64,000 bases of DNA from Adiantum capillus-veneris (taxonomy: Eukaryota; Streptophyta; Polypodiopsida; Polypodiales; Pteridaceae): the NCBI GenBank assembly GCA_014529385.2, contig CM043970.1:46711779-46775778 (forward strand). Direction: 5' to 3'. The notes below the pieces were generated by a model. The model had not been told where the DNA came from and made no database searches. It was given only the letters and a program-made list of their open reading frames with translations. Both the position numbers and the translations under genes were made by a program. Each line of letters begins with the position of its first letter. Position 1 is the stretch's first letter. Below are positions 11,247-22,699 of this stretch, in pieces.

Positions 11247-11459
11247 TTAAAACAAAACAAAAATATAGACGTCCAAACTAAGGTCGTACCTAATGAGAGG
11301 CAAAATAAAGGGATTTACTGATGCGTTTATCTCTGCCAACCTAAGGGGACCTAAAATTCTACGAATTACACGTTGAAATTGCAACTTAGTACTAACAATT
11401 ATGTGTACCTTTTGCCTTGCAATGGGAAAGAAAGGATCATACGAATTCTCGTGATTCAT
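11247..11459 (-). CDS. Small leader ORF, copy 2 (LTR-proximal), E1
   Basis: A complete 70-codon ORF that starts 56 bp after the primer site. It is related to the ORF at 11,008-11,226 over most of its length ('KLQFQ', 'ILGPLR', 'NASVNPFILPLI', 'DVYIFVLF'). The nucleotide match is modest, so the tandem duplication is old, yet both frames remain open. It could be translated first from the element RNA because it is the first ORF of the leader. No domain is recognised. It could be a cryptic upstream ORF that regulates gag translation or a small protein; the sequence does not say which. Confidence 0.55.
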   Translation of the reverse strand: MNHENSYDPFFPIARQKVHIIVSTKLQFQRVIRRILGPLRLAEINASVNPFILPLIRYDLSLDVYIFVLF

Positions 11460-11515
11460 GCAACCTACTTGACTATGCTAAAGGTTGAACCTACACAAAA
11501 AGATACACAAGCCGT

Positions 11516-11534
11516 CCTCAGTGGGGGCACCAAA
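11516..11534 (-). promoter_or_regulatory. E1 primer-binding site region
   Basis: Directly after the 5' LTR end (read on the minus strand) comes TTTGGTGCCCCCACTGAGG. The TGGT at its start fits pairing with a tRNA 3' CCA end. The same 19 nt are at 50,090-50,108 in E2. I cannot assign the tRNA species. Confidence 0.75.
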
Positions 11535-11782
11535 ATTGAGGCGGTCCGGGGCAACAAGAGAGGCGACCTCTAAACACCCCTCAAGGCTCCCGTACTGCTC
11601 AATTGGGGCTGGGGGCAACCACAAGCACAACACAACAACCAACCCACAGCCAAACCCAAACAAGATAGGAGCACCACCTAGTTAGAGAGCAAACTAGGAC
11701 GCAAAAGAGGAGAATCCCTTAGCAATACAAGTGAGAAGGAAGGGTACACTATCACTAATTTAAATGCTACAAATACACACAC

Positions 11783-11787
<5 letters not shown>

Positions 11788-11833
<46 letters not shown>

Positions 11834-11841
11834 GAGAGAGA
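11788..11841 (+). repeat. (CA)n then (AG)n array within E1 LTR
   Basis: A pure CA run is followed by a short AG run. On either strand this order differs from the (TG)n(AG)n arrays elsewhere, so it is an exception to that pattern. Confidence 0.9.
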
Positions 11842-12396
11842 GATCTTTGTGCAAGAATTTGGCTTCAATTTTAATGATTGACGTGGGTGTATGAACAACT
11901 TGGAGGAGAGTCAAGAGACACGATTAAGTTTGATGATGTTGCAATCTACACATTATCTTATGGTTATGGGATACCTCTCACCATAAAACCCTCTTATAAT
12001 GTTTTCCCAAGCAACAAAAACAAACACAAGAGCTCTTGAGTCACATACAAGCAGATACTACAAAAGAATCTCAAAATGAAAACGCGTCACCTTAAACCAA
12101 ACGAGATGAGGTTGCCAAGCATGAATTGGAGAGACTCAAGAGAGTTTTGACCCGTGATTTGCACCCAACTTATTGATTAAATTGATGCGCAAGAGTAGGT
12201 ACAACTTTGATTGGAAGTTATGAATCATTCACTCCCTTGCAATGTTACAACTAGCTCAAAGAAGCTTTCCTATACACCACATGTAATGGTGCATAGAGAG
12301 CTCACTCTCACTCCCTAAAACTAAGATGGTGAATGGCACGCTTAAAGTAGTGAGCAATAGTGTAGGGATCTTGCCATTTACAAAGGGAGAAGGGCT

Positions 12397-12405
12397 CTAT
12401 TTATA
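12397..12405 (-). promoter_or_regulatory. Candidate TATA box of the E1 LTR
   Basis: The minus strand reads TATAAATAG followed by AGCCC, a canonical plant TATA box in the sense orientation of E1. It lies about 860 bp before the LTR end. E2 has a minus-strand TATA box at a similar distance (about 775 bp) from its LTR end. Confidence 0.5.
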
Positions 12406-12699
12406 GGTGAGGAGAGCCTTAATTAGGATTATACCTAATCAACATTTTCATAGAAAACCATGTTTATGAAATTTTTTATATGTTCTTATGAGAGTGGGGC
12501 TCTCATGTCTCTTGAGTGACATGGATGTGGGCTCAAGAGGAGAGAATTATTGAGGTGAAATAGAGAAGATTTTAGAGAGGTGAGTGATTTTTTGTGTGAG
12601 GTTGCCTACTCCACGGTAGAGTAGAGTGGGTGCAATTTACAAAAAAGGGTTAGCAGTTAGTGTTAGTAGTTTGAAGTTAGTAGGATGGGGTAAAATTAA

Positions 12700-13696
12700 A
12701 TGGCATATGCACTCAAGGTGCATTATATGATTTATACAATGATAAAAAGTAAGAGAAGGATGAGAATATACACAATTTGGTGGAAACCACAAGATGTAAA
12801 TGAAATTTTCCACCTTCTCCTCCAGTGAATGAAGTGGTTGTAGAACTTTGTCGGTGCAGTTCTTGTGACCATGGGGAAGTGGAATTCTCCATGATCAAAC
12901 TCCTCCTTTTGCAGGGCTTGAGGTTGGTTATTTGCTGTTTTTTTCTCGTTTTATGAAAGGATGAAAAGGTTATGGTAATATGAATTTGATTCTAGAGAGA
13001 GAAATTGAGCTATATGTGTGTAGAGATGATAATCTTTTGAGCTATGGAGTAAGGAGAGATGGAAATGGTGAAGAAGATGAAATAAGCCATGAAAGTTGCA
13101 GGTTTGAGTGAGGGATGGAGAGGAATGAGTGTATGTGTGTGGAGGTGGGAAAGGAGGTGAGAGAAGACTATGGGTTACTTTGTGAGAAAAGTGGGCAGAC
13201 TGGGGTCCACTCAAAAAATCCTATCTCCCCGCTGGTAGTTCCAAAAATCATGAACACATTTGAGGTGATTATTCAGATCGTGGGCTACATTTTCTCTGTT
13301 GATTACTTCTTCAAATTTCGAGCGGAGATAGGTGCCAAAATTCTCACCAAAAAGCCTGTTTTTTATGCCTGCAAAAGTCTTTTAGTGGCCCCCTCCTTTG
13401 TTGAATTTGTACAATGTATCAAAGAGTGAGCCCCTCCTTTGTCATATCATAATACAAAGCATCTAAGTTGCCCTTTACACATGCATGGAGGAGGATTATT
13501 GGTGAATAAAGCAATATATACATGGTGCACTAGTGTATGGACTATTCATGGATTTTAGCTCAATGAGCACATGGTGTTAGAATAATGAGTAAAAATAATT
13601 AAAAAATATGGAGGAATTATGGATATGGAAAGATATTGGAACCATATGATATGGTCTTTCTTTGTATTATTTTGGGTGAAAGAGAAAAAGGTATGT
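12700..13696. other. Unassigned stretch between E1 and the copia element
   Basis: I see no gene here. ORFs are short and lack recognisable motifs. Part of it may belong to the U3 of the E1 5' LTR. It is A/T-rich toward 13,560-13,690. Confidence 0.5.
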
Positions 13697-14017
13697 TGTA
13701 AAGAAAGAGGATGCAAGAGAGCTACACAAGACAAGCACACACCACATAGAGATGGAAAGCTTCTTCTTCTTCTCACAGAAAAGAGAGTACAAAATGACTA
13801 AGTGCTAAAGTTGAAAAGTAGCACATATGTACATGCAGTCACTAAGTGTGAACACGCTAGAAGCGTACTAGGCTGGCACTATAAGTGTAGTCGAGCTATA
13901 GAATCACTGGCAGAGATCCTCCGTGTCGGTCACCTAACGCGCCAGTGAGTAAATGCCGTAAGCGGCCAAGACCCGTAGTGGATGCCAGCTCAAGATGTAG
14001 AGCTCGACATCTCAACA
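13697..14017 (-). repeat. Copia 3' LTR
   Basis: Bounded by TG and CA on both strands. It is preceded in the sense direction by a short polypurine tract, GAGGGAAAG (14,018-14,026). The repeat partner is at 18,561-18,881. Confidence 0.95.
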
Positions 14018-15314
14018 CTTTCCCTCAAGCTCTGCATGTCGCTGAGTCCAAGCATAGTCCGGAAACGTCGAAGCTTCTCAGCTCCGAGGGCCTTGGTAAA
14101 GATATCCGCTATCTGCTCCTCTATGCTGACGTAGACCAAGTCGATGTCGCCCGCCAACACTCGCTCTCGAACATAGTGGTAATGGACCTATATGTGCTTG
14201 GTCCTGGCATGGAACACTGGGTTCCTTGGATGACAATCTGCTGGTCCACCTGCACTCCCAAGTCCTCAAGTAATGTGCGTAGCCAAGCTACCTCGGACGC
14301 CGCAACTGCTGCACCTCTGTACTCGGCCTCTGTGCTAGATAAAGCAACCCTAGGCTACTTTTTGCTGCTCCAAGTAACAGCAGCACTCCCAAAAGAGAAC
14401 ATGAAGCCACTCGTAGAGCTCCTATCAACAATGCTACGTGCCCAATCTGCATGTTTATACCCATACGATGCTAATGGGGCATCTGCTGCATAGAACAATG
14501 CATAGTCAAGAGTCCCTTGCACATACCGAAGTGTGCGTCGTACTCCATCCAAATGTGGCTTCCTCGGAAGCTGCATGAACTGACTCTCCAAGCCTACTGT
14601 GTAGAACTGACTCTCCAAGCCTCGTGATAGTCAAGTAGATTAGACTACCCACAATCTTACTGTACATCTTGACATCCTCAACAACATCACCCTTCTCTGC
14701 ACTCAGATTTGCATTCACATCCAAGGGAATAGAAATTGGCTTACAATCAGCCATACCATACTTTGACAACATGTCGAAAGCATACTGTCTCTGTGTGACA
14801 GCCATACACCCTCTGGAGTCCTGATCACCTCAATGCCAAGAAAGTAGCGCAACTCGCCCAAATCTTTCATTTCAAACTCCTGTTTGAGAAGACCCTTCAC
14901 ATGGTCAATCTCCATAGCATTGTCACCCACAATAATAAGGTCATCTACATATATGGTAATGACCACAATCCCCACATCACTCTCACGTACATAGAGTGAA
15001 TGATCAGCATGAGCTCTCCTAAAACCAATACTGACAAGATACTTGGCAATCCTGTCATACCATGCTCTAGAGCCCTGCTTCAAACCATACAAAGCTTTGA
15101 GAAGCTTGCATACATAATCTGGGTAACCTGGATCAACATAACCAGGTGGCTGATCCATATACACTTCCTCTTGCAACTCACCATTCAAGAAGGCATTCTT
15201 TACATCCATTTGATGCATAATCCATCCTCTAGATGCAGCCACTGCTATGACAGCTCTGACAGTCGTCATCTTTGCCACTGGAGCAAAGGTATCCTCATAG
15301 TCTATGCTATACGT
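14018..15314 (-). pseudogene. Copia reverse transcriptase and RNase H (broken)
   Basis: RT begins after the stop at 15,315 with 'DYEDTFAPVAKM'-type sequence, then 'MDVKNAFLNGELQEEVYM', 'CKLLKALYGLKQGSRAWYD', the catalytic 'IYVDDLIIVG' and 'LRYFLGIEV'. A frameshift near 14,800 moves the reading frame before 'ADCKPISIPLD'. RNase H follows with 'HLDGVRRTLRYVQGT', 'GYKHADWARS' and, toward 14,340, 'LSSTEAEYRG'. Further stops fall in the last third. A 27-bp in-frame tandem duplication ('LGESV', 14,577-14,630) interrupts the RT-RNase H join. Confidence 0.92.
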
Positions 15315-16740
15315 CTATGCATAACCCTTTGCGACCAGCCTTGCCTTGTGACGCTCAATGTTACCATCAGCCTTATGCTTAGTTTTATACACCCATTTAC
15401 AGCCAATAGCTTTCTTGCCACTTGGCAATGGCACCAACTCCCATGTGTCGTTTGCTTCCAATGCAGCCATCTCTTCATTCATTGCATCATCCCAATGCAC
15501 ATTTCCAACCGCATCCTCAAAACATGTGGGCTCCACATCCTGTATCACCTTAGCCATGTAGGCTTGGTGATGCGCTAGATACCCATCATAAGTCAATTTT
15601 TGAACTGGATTTCTGACTCTGTTAGATCTGCGCGGTCCTGGGTCACTCCTTTTCTGTCTAGCATCTTCTTGTACTTTCCTTACACCAGGTGTCCTGACAG
15701 CCGGAATTCCAAATTCCTCATGAAGACTTTGTTCAGAACCATCTGAATCCATGTCTACATGTGAAAACCCTGATGATGCATCAGCCATGAAGGGAGGTTC
15801 ATCAACCTTTTCCTTTCCTTTTCGTGATACATTCCCTGTACCTGCTGGTGGAGTAACCTGCGTACGTAGTCTACCATTCCATGGCTTCTCAACAGAGCCA
15901 CGAGAAGACGACTCTTGTGGTCCACTCAAAACCTGTGACTGTGGCCTCACATTTTGTACAACCACATCATCTTTTACATCAGCCCCAATAGTTCCATGTG
16001 CATTACTATACCAGCTGCTCATCTCATCAAAGACTACATCTCTGCTCACTCGTAATTCTCGTGTAGTAGGATTGTAGCACCTGCACCCCTTTTGTTCAAG
16101 GGAATATCCCACAAGAATACATTTCTCTGCTTTAGGATCCAATTTCCTACGCAACTCATCTGGTACATGCACGTAAGCTATGCAGCCAAACACTTTCAAG
16201 TGTGCCAAATCAGGCTTTGTACCTGTAAACTTTTCCTCAGGCGTTACATCATGCACCGCAGCTGTAGGTGTCCTGTTCATAATGTACACAGCTGTATTTT
16301 CAGCTTCAACCCAGAAATGATGAGGCATGTTCTTCTCATTCATCAATGCACGTGCAACCTCTGCAATGTGCCTGTTTTTCCTTTCTGCGATCCCATTCTG
16401 CTGTGGAGTATATCTGCATGTAAACTGCCTGTGTATACCATGCATTCGCAGAAAATCTAAAAAATCGTTGGAGAAGTACTCTCCCCCTCCATCTGACCTC
16501 AATGTCTTGATTTGCATATATGTCTCCTTCTCAATCATGACTTTGAAGTCCTGAAAGTGACCAAACACTTCACTTTTGTTACGCATCAAGTAGACCCATA
16601 CTTTCCTTGTATGGTCATCAATGAAAGAGACATAATACCTGCAACCATGTATACTTGCAGTATCGGTTGGACCCCAAACATCTATGTGCACCACCTCAAG
16701 TGGCTTTTTACATACATTGCGCTCATGTGGAAATGAGCCC
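15315..16740 (-). pseudogene. Copia integrase and start of RT
   Basis: Integrase core: D in 'VHIDVWGP', D in 'LRSDGGGEYFS' and E in 'NGIAERKNRH', the DDE triad. Copia-specific blocks follow: 'PHHFWVEAENTAVYIMNR', 'HLKVFGCIAYVHVP' and 'CILVGYS'. A variable spacer leads to the RT start ('AALEANDTWELVPLP', 'CKWVYKTKHKADG', 'ARLVAKGYA'). The frame ends with TAG at 15,315-15,317, where copia elements normally have a glutamine (CAG), so a single C-to-T change explains it. The link to the zinc-binding domain is cut by a stop at 16,746. Confidence 0.92.
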
Positions 16741-16745
16741 TTCGA

Positions 16746-17459
16746 CTATTTTCCAAACTGGCATGCTGCACACACTTTATGCATACCATCCACCTTGAAT
16801 TTGGGAAAACCTTTTACAATCTGTTTTGATTGCATGCTGCGCAATCTCTGCTCATTGACATGGCCAATGCGTTTGTGCCAAATGTCAACATCAGCCACAA
16901 CACCTGTGCCCTGTGTAAATAATGCAGCTTTTACCTCATGCATGTCTACAGTGAGCGTAAACATTCTGCCCACACATTTGCCCTCTGTGATCAACTTATA
17001 GCCATTCTGGAAATCTTCTACATAACAACCATTTGGATTGAAGCGAACCTGCAAACCCTGCTCAACCATTTGTCCAACAGAAACAAGATTCTTTGTAATG
17101 TTTGGGACATGAAGTACATCTGCTAAGTACTTTGATTTCCCACTCTTCGTATTTAGAGGTATGTCCCCTACATGAGCAATGGGGTGAGCTGTGTCATCTC
17201 CTGTCTGTACATAGCTTGACACATCTGGTTTGCGCATATCTCTAAACCACTCTCCACGAGACGTCATGTGATTAGAGGCACCTGAATCCACATACCAAAC
17301 ATCATCTTGGGTGGAATTCTCTACAGTCATTGTATTCATTATATGCTGCATAACAAACATGCGCTCGTTTTTGCTGTCATCTGCATCTCTGCTAGTAGAT
17401 GCATAGTTGCCCTGTTCTCTCTTTCCACATGCTTTTCCCTTTGGACAGTCACGTGACAT
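16746..17459 (-). pseudogene. Copia protease and GAG-pre-integrase region
   Basis: The frame starts in the Gag zinc knuckle ('MSRDCPKGK'). Protease follows with the catalytic 'WYVDSGASNHMT', then 'LADVLHVPNITKNLVSVGQM'. The integrase zinc-binding part has 'WHKRIGHVNEQRL' and 'CAACQFGK', which together give the HHCC set. The stop at 16,746 comes just after the second cysteine pair. Confidence 0.92.
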
Positions 17460-18305
17460 GTGACCTCTTTCACCACAAGTCCAACATTCTCTGCTATCTG
17501 CAGTATATTGCTGCCTGCTTGATCCTGCACCACGACCTCTTTGACTCCCCCTGCCTTGAGACTGGTTTCCCCTACCACCTGTATTGTTTTGATTTGATTG
17601 ACCTTCTCAAAATTGGCCCCTGCAACCACTTGGGCCTCGACCATGACCTCTACCTCTACCTCTGTTGGACTTAGAATAGAAGGCCTGTTCAGAATTATTT
17701 CTGCCATGAGAAGAAGATGTATCAAGGTTATTCTCCTCAAGAATAAGCATAGAATTCAAATCTTGGAACACGGGGATGTCGTCTCTCATGGAAGACCTGA
17801 AATGTACATACTCATCTCCTAGGCCATCCAAGCATCACGGACAATGTCATCGTCTTCCACTGAGACTTTAATAGATCCAAGAGCCTCAATGATACTCTTG
17901 ATCTTCAAGGCATAATCATTGATGGAGAGGTTGTTCCTCTTAACTTGATTTAGCTCCGACTTTAGTTGAAGCTTCCTGGCCTTGGTGTTCACCTTGAACA
18001 CTCTGCCTAAGTTTTTCCATGCAATGGCGGGGGTTTCAGCATCCTGTAGATAGCCCATCATGCCATCTGTGATGCTCATAGAAAGCCAATACATCACTTT
18101 GCTTTGGCCTTGTTGCCAGTCCCTCAAAGCTTTTCTTTGTTCTGCTGTAGCATTTTCCTCGGGAATCTCTGGTTCCTTTTCGTTGTCTCCTTCTACATAG
18201 TCCCAATAACCTTTTCCTTTTAGGAAATTTGTTATTCTGAACTTCCATGTAAGGTAGTTATTTTTCTCAAGCTTCTCAGTAACAATTTGACTGAAACCGT
18301 CAGAT
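17340..18305 (-). pseudogene. Copia gag (frameshifted)
   Basis: The N-terminal part has the plant copia Gag signature: 'NNYLTWKF', then 'ALRDWQQGQSKVMYWLSMSI', 'AWKNLGRVF' and 'KLQLKSELNQVKRNNLSIND'. A G/R-rich stretch ('GRGRGHGRG') precedes the zinc knuckle near 17,450 ('CWTCGERGHMSRDC'). The pieces occupy several frames (18,036-18,248, 17,819-18,127, 17,607-17,831, 17,339-17,740), so at least two single-base shifts have occurred. Confidence 0.88.
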
Positions 18306-18548
18306 ATCTTGAAGCACTAAGACAAAATAGCTGCAATCTGAAAAAACCTGCAAATCTGTTATCGTGGTACCTGTAACGCTTTCTACACTCAACGAGTGTC
18401 CACAATCAAGCATACATACAACCACTGTACTTGTACAGTAAATCTCTGTGTACTGCACTTTGGAGACCTGTTCAGAAACTTGTACAGTGGATTGCGAACG
18501 AAGGGATTGTGATGCTCTTGCTCTCTTAGCCTCTCTTGCCTGCACCAG

Positions 18549-18560
18549 GCTCTGATACCA
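18549..18560 (-). promoter_or_regulatory. Copia primer-binding site (initiator Met tRNA)
   Basis: TGGTATCAGAGC lies immediately after the 5' LTR on the minus strand. This is the canonical plant primer site complementary to the 3' end of initiator methionine tRNA. Confidence 0.95.
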
Positions 18561-18881
18561 TGTAAAGAAAGAGGATGCAAGAGAGCTACACAAAACAAGC
18601 ACACACCACACAGAGATGGAAAGCTTCTTCTTCTTCTCACAGAAAGGAGAGTACAAAATTACTAAGTGCTAAAGCTGAAAAGTAGCACATATGTACATGC
18701 GGTCACTAAGTGTGAACACGCTAGAAGCATACTAGGCTGGCACTATAAGTGTAGTCGAGCTGTAGAATCACTGGCAGAGATCCTCTGTGTCGGTCACCTA
18801 ACACGCCAGTGGGTAAATGCTGTAAGTGGCCAAGACCCGTAGTGGATGCCAGCTCAAGATGTAGAGCTCGACATCTCAACA
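18561..18881 (-). repeat. Copia 5' LTR
   Basis: 321 bp, TG...CA, matching 13,697-14,017 with about 13 substitutions counted by eye. It abuts the primer site without spacer. Confidence 0.95.
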
Positions 18882-19410
18882 TATGCAAGTAAATGAAAAT
18901 AATATAATAAACATGACTAAGAAAGTAGAAATCAATTTTTTTGTTTTCACGAGGGTGAGGGTGAAAATGTGGGGGTGATTTGTATAAAAGAAAAATATGA
19001 GGTTAGAGTATGTACACATTGGCAAAAAATACACTTATGGTGCAAGAGGATGAAAGAAGGAATACATAAGTTTAATAAAACACACGCCTAGGTATAAATA
19101 TTTAAATAAAATATCAAAATAATGATAAAAATCCCTATATTTAGGTTCATATATATAATGAAATATTTACACACAAAGGCCATAATATACCTTTTTTTAA
19201 TTATTTTTTATTTTTTCCGCTCAACTAGCCCAGTGACTAGCTAATTGAGGGTTTTTAAAAAAATATGAGAAAAGCCCCTTAACTCACACACGCCTATGTA
19301 CAGTGAAATGGTAGGGATAGCCATAGTGTTTGGGTGAATTTGGTAGGGTGAGGTAGCTCACTATGACAATTTTGAATAGCCAAAAAACGGCTATCAATAG
19401 CATACAATAT

Positions 19411-19411
<1 letters not shown>
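18882..19411. other. Unassigned A/T-rich stretch
   Basis: No ORF or motif worth calling. It lies between the copia element and composite repeat copy B. Confidence 0.6.

Positions 19412-19495
<84 letters not shown>
19412..19495 (+). repeat. Compound microsatellite (TG)n(AG)n
   Basis: TG units to 19,442 and then AG units to 19,495, uninterrupted. Confidence 0.95.
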
Positions 19496-19497
<2 letters not shown>

Positions 19498-19943
19498 CCA
19501 ACACTTGAGTTTAACAAATAGCCTGTTACAAAGCCTACGACTTATATAGTCTTGGGCTCCCATGGTGTTGATGAGGATGCATAATATTGTATGCTATGAG
19601 CAACAATTAGAGTTAGAGAATCAAAATGATGAAAGGCACTCTATCTATCGACAGTGCAAGCGGTGAGCACGTGTCCTTTTTTTTGGGGGGGGGGAGAGGG
19701 AGAGAAGAAGAAGAACAAGAAAATGGAAGTAGAAGAGTGCCACAACTTGGGAGAGAGAGAGGGAGAGGGAGATAAGAAGGAGACTCTTTTAGGACGGGAA
19801 GAAAGAAACTCCTTCTCGCTTACTATTCTTCCCTTGCCCTATTGAATAGTAGGTCTTGAGTTCAACACTTGTCAACACGTGTCAACACTTGTCGGATAGA
19901 TCATTGTGGTGTCTTGGGATAGTTCCTACGATGCTAAAAAGCT

Positions 19944-19946
<3 letters not shown>

Positions 19947-20029
<83 letters not shown>
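19947..20029 (-). repeat. Compound microsatellite (TG)n(AG)n on the minus strand
   Basis: On the plus strand it reads (CT)n then (CA)n. The reverse complement has TG before AG, as at the other loci. Confidence 0.95.
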
Positions 20030-20031
<2 letters not shown>

Positions 20032-20226
20032 CGAGACAAGGCATTGGGACACACAGGGAGCCTCTGTGTAGGCCCACACGATCCCTTTGCAAGTTTGAGA
20101 GTTTGATCATCATACCCTACTTGAGTGCTCAACGTTTGATCACATTTCACCCTCCACACTATCTCACACGGGCAGCTTCAAATGGGATCTATGGTTGAGG
20201 TGATTCCGGCCGTCAGATGCACATTT

Positions 20227-20475
20227 GTAAATTCGGGACATTTGGTAAATTCGGGGAGAAAAGTAAATTCGGGTAGGCTTGTAAATTTGGGGCAGTCCGC
20301 ATCCCATGTCTTGAACCTGTTACCTCTCCAGTGCGAGCCATGTGCACTAATCACTACGTCGGCATGCGTTCATTGAAATGTAGGGGGTTCGAGTATGTTA
20401 TATTGTAAATGTGGGTCGATTATAAATCTGGGAAGACTAGTAAATTCGGGGCAACTAATGAATTTGACGGTCCAC
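20227..20475 (+). repeat. 18-bp minisatellite split by a SINE-like insert
   Basis: Four consecutive 18-bp units starting GTAAATTCGGG occupy 20,227-20,298. After 106 bp the array resumes at 20,405 with three more units (18, 17 and 18 bp) and a degenerate fourth. The intervening 20,299-20,404 contains minus-strand tRNA-like boxes. Confidence 0.85.
20299..20404 (-). mobile_element. SINE-like insert S5 inside the 18-bp array
   Basis: On the minus strand an A-box-like stretch (GTAGTGATTAGTGCACATGG, 20,337-20,356) precedes a B-box-like stretch (AACAGGTTCAAGAC, 20,309-20,322). Both lie within 106 bp that interrupt the minisatellite. Confidence 0.45.
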
Positions 20476-20599
20476 GATTGGCGCACCACTACAAGCTATC
20501 TAACTCTCTCTAAAACTCTAATTGGGAAGGAAAAGGGGAGGGGGAGAGAGAAGAAGAAATATAATCTTTTCTACTATTCTCTCTTTCTTCTTATTATTC

Positions 20600-20650
<51 letters not shown>

Positions 20651-20651
20651 A
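20600..20651 (-). repeat. Compound microsatellite (TG)n(AG)n on the minus strand
   Basis: Plus strand (CT)n(CA)n. The downstream flank 'gcacagtttcaattttgtg' is repeated after the next array at 20,861, so the two arrays sit in tandemly duplicated sequence about 210 bp apart. Confidence 0.95.
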
Positions 20652-20739
20652 TAAGTACGCGCACAGTTTCAATTTTGTGTAAATTTTTAGAATTGTACTT
20701 GATTGTCTTGGTGGAACTTTTTGCATGGTAAATACTATG

Positions 20740-20863
<124 letters not shown>

Positions 20864-21021
20864 AAGTACGTGCACAGTTTCAATTTTGTGTAAATTTTTA
20901 GGTGCGAATTGTACTTGATTGTCTTGGTGGAACTTTTTGCATGGTAAATACTATGAATCTCCATAATTAAGTTAAATTTTTGTGTGAAATTTAATGGTAG
21001 TATGCACTCAAATATGATTGC

Positions 21022-21130
21022 TCTCACAAGCATAGCTTAGTTGGTGAGACCTTTGTGATGTAACCCCCAAGTCGAGGGTTCGAGGCTCATGGGCTGCATT
21101 CTCTTGGGGTGTCATGTACATCAATGTGCA
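21022..21130 (+). mobile_element. tRNA-derived SINE-like segment, family S1 (copy B)
   Basis: A-box-like CATAGCTTAGTTGGTGAGA (21,031-21,049) and B-box GGTTCGAGGCTC (21,078-21,089). This is the best-preserved of the three S1 copies. Confidence 0.55.
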
Positions 21131-21240
21131 ATTGTAAATAAATGCATGAGTATAAATTTTCTCGCTATTAACTTCCCCTTCCTCCATGTTTAAAAAAAAA
21201 TATTTCTCTCAGATAAAGGTTTGTATTTGGAATAAAAAGG

Positions 21241-21244
<4 letters not shown>

Positions 21245-21311
<67 letters not shown>
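21245..21311 (+). repeat. (GA)n microsatellite
   Basis: A pure GA run of about 33 units. Confidence 0.95.
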
Positions 21312-21313
<2 letters not shown>

Positions 21314-21510
21314 ATATCATCGCCCTCAACGATCAAATATGATCTATGGGACCAAAATAAATATGTCGCATGCTTACAAGGTGTTGAGATGATGAATGAC
21401 TCTTGATGCTTTGCCATTATGGATATGAGGATTGTGATTGAGATTTTATGGTGCAAAAAGAGAGATGTCGGAGTGCTCCTCTGTGAAAATTTGGGAAAAA
21501 CAACATCATA

Positions 21511-22699
<1,189 letters not shown>

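Larger units (their letters stand above)
5730..12700 (-). mobile_element. E1: Ty3/gypsy LTR retrotransposon, dual RNase H (Tat/Ogre-like), defective
   Basis: Read on the minus strand the order is 5' LTR, primer site, two small leader ORFs, gag, protease, RT, RNase H, a second RNase H-like domain, integrase and a remnant of the 3' LTR. RNase H before integrase is the Ty3/gypsy order. The second, archaeal-type RNase H after the first marks the Tat lineage, which includes Ogre and Retand. The 3' LTR is reduced to about 35 bp (5,730-5,764). The upper limit of the 5' LTR cannot be set by comparison, so 12,700 is approximate. Frameshifts and nonsense codons are present in gag and pol, so this copy cannot encode its own machinery. 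Confidence 0.85.
11537..12700 (-). repeat. E1 5' LTR (upper limit uncertain)
   Basis: The minus-strand LTR ends in CCGCCTCA at 11,537, followed two bases later by the primer site. It contains a (CA)n array (11,788-11,832) that runs into AG repeats and a minus-strand TATA box at 12,397-12,405. With the 3' LTR deleted there is no second copy for setting the outer end. The end could lie several hundred bases above or below 12,700. Confidence 0.6.
13697..18881 (-). mobile_element. Ty1/copia LTR retrotransposon, full-length, inactivated
   Basis: Two 321-bp direct repeats (13,697-14,017 and 18,561-18,881) bound an internal region with gag, protease, integrase, RT and RNase H in that order on the minus strand. 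Integrase before RT is the Ty1/copia order. The primer site is a classical initiator-Met complement. Flanks read TATGT on the left and TATGC on the right, a 5-bp target duplication with one change. By eye about 13 of 321 LTR positions differ (about 4 percent). Nonsense codons and frameshifts show that the copy is dead. Confidence 0.95.

Noticed and set aside
12700-13250. Outer end of the E1 5' LTR near 13,248
   Set aside because: A TG...CA reading with TGATTTTTGG is possible on the minus strand, but no target duplication matches the left flank of E1, so I did not set the boundary there.
13555-13776. Minus-strand ORF before the copia LTR
   Set aside because: Half of it is LTR sequence and the same peptide start appears at the other LTR (18,389-18,640). 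It is LTR-derived read-out.
14995-17130. Plus-strand ORFs of 60-190 codons across the copia element
   Set aside because: They lie opposite clear integrase, RT and protease code on the minus strand and have no motifs of their own.
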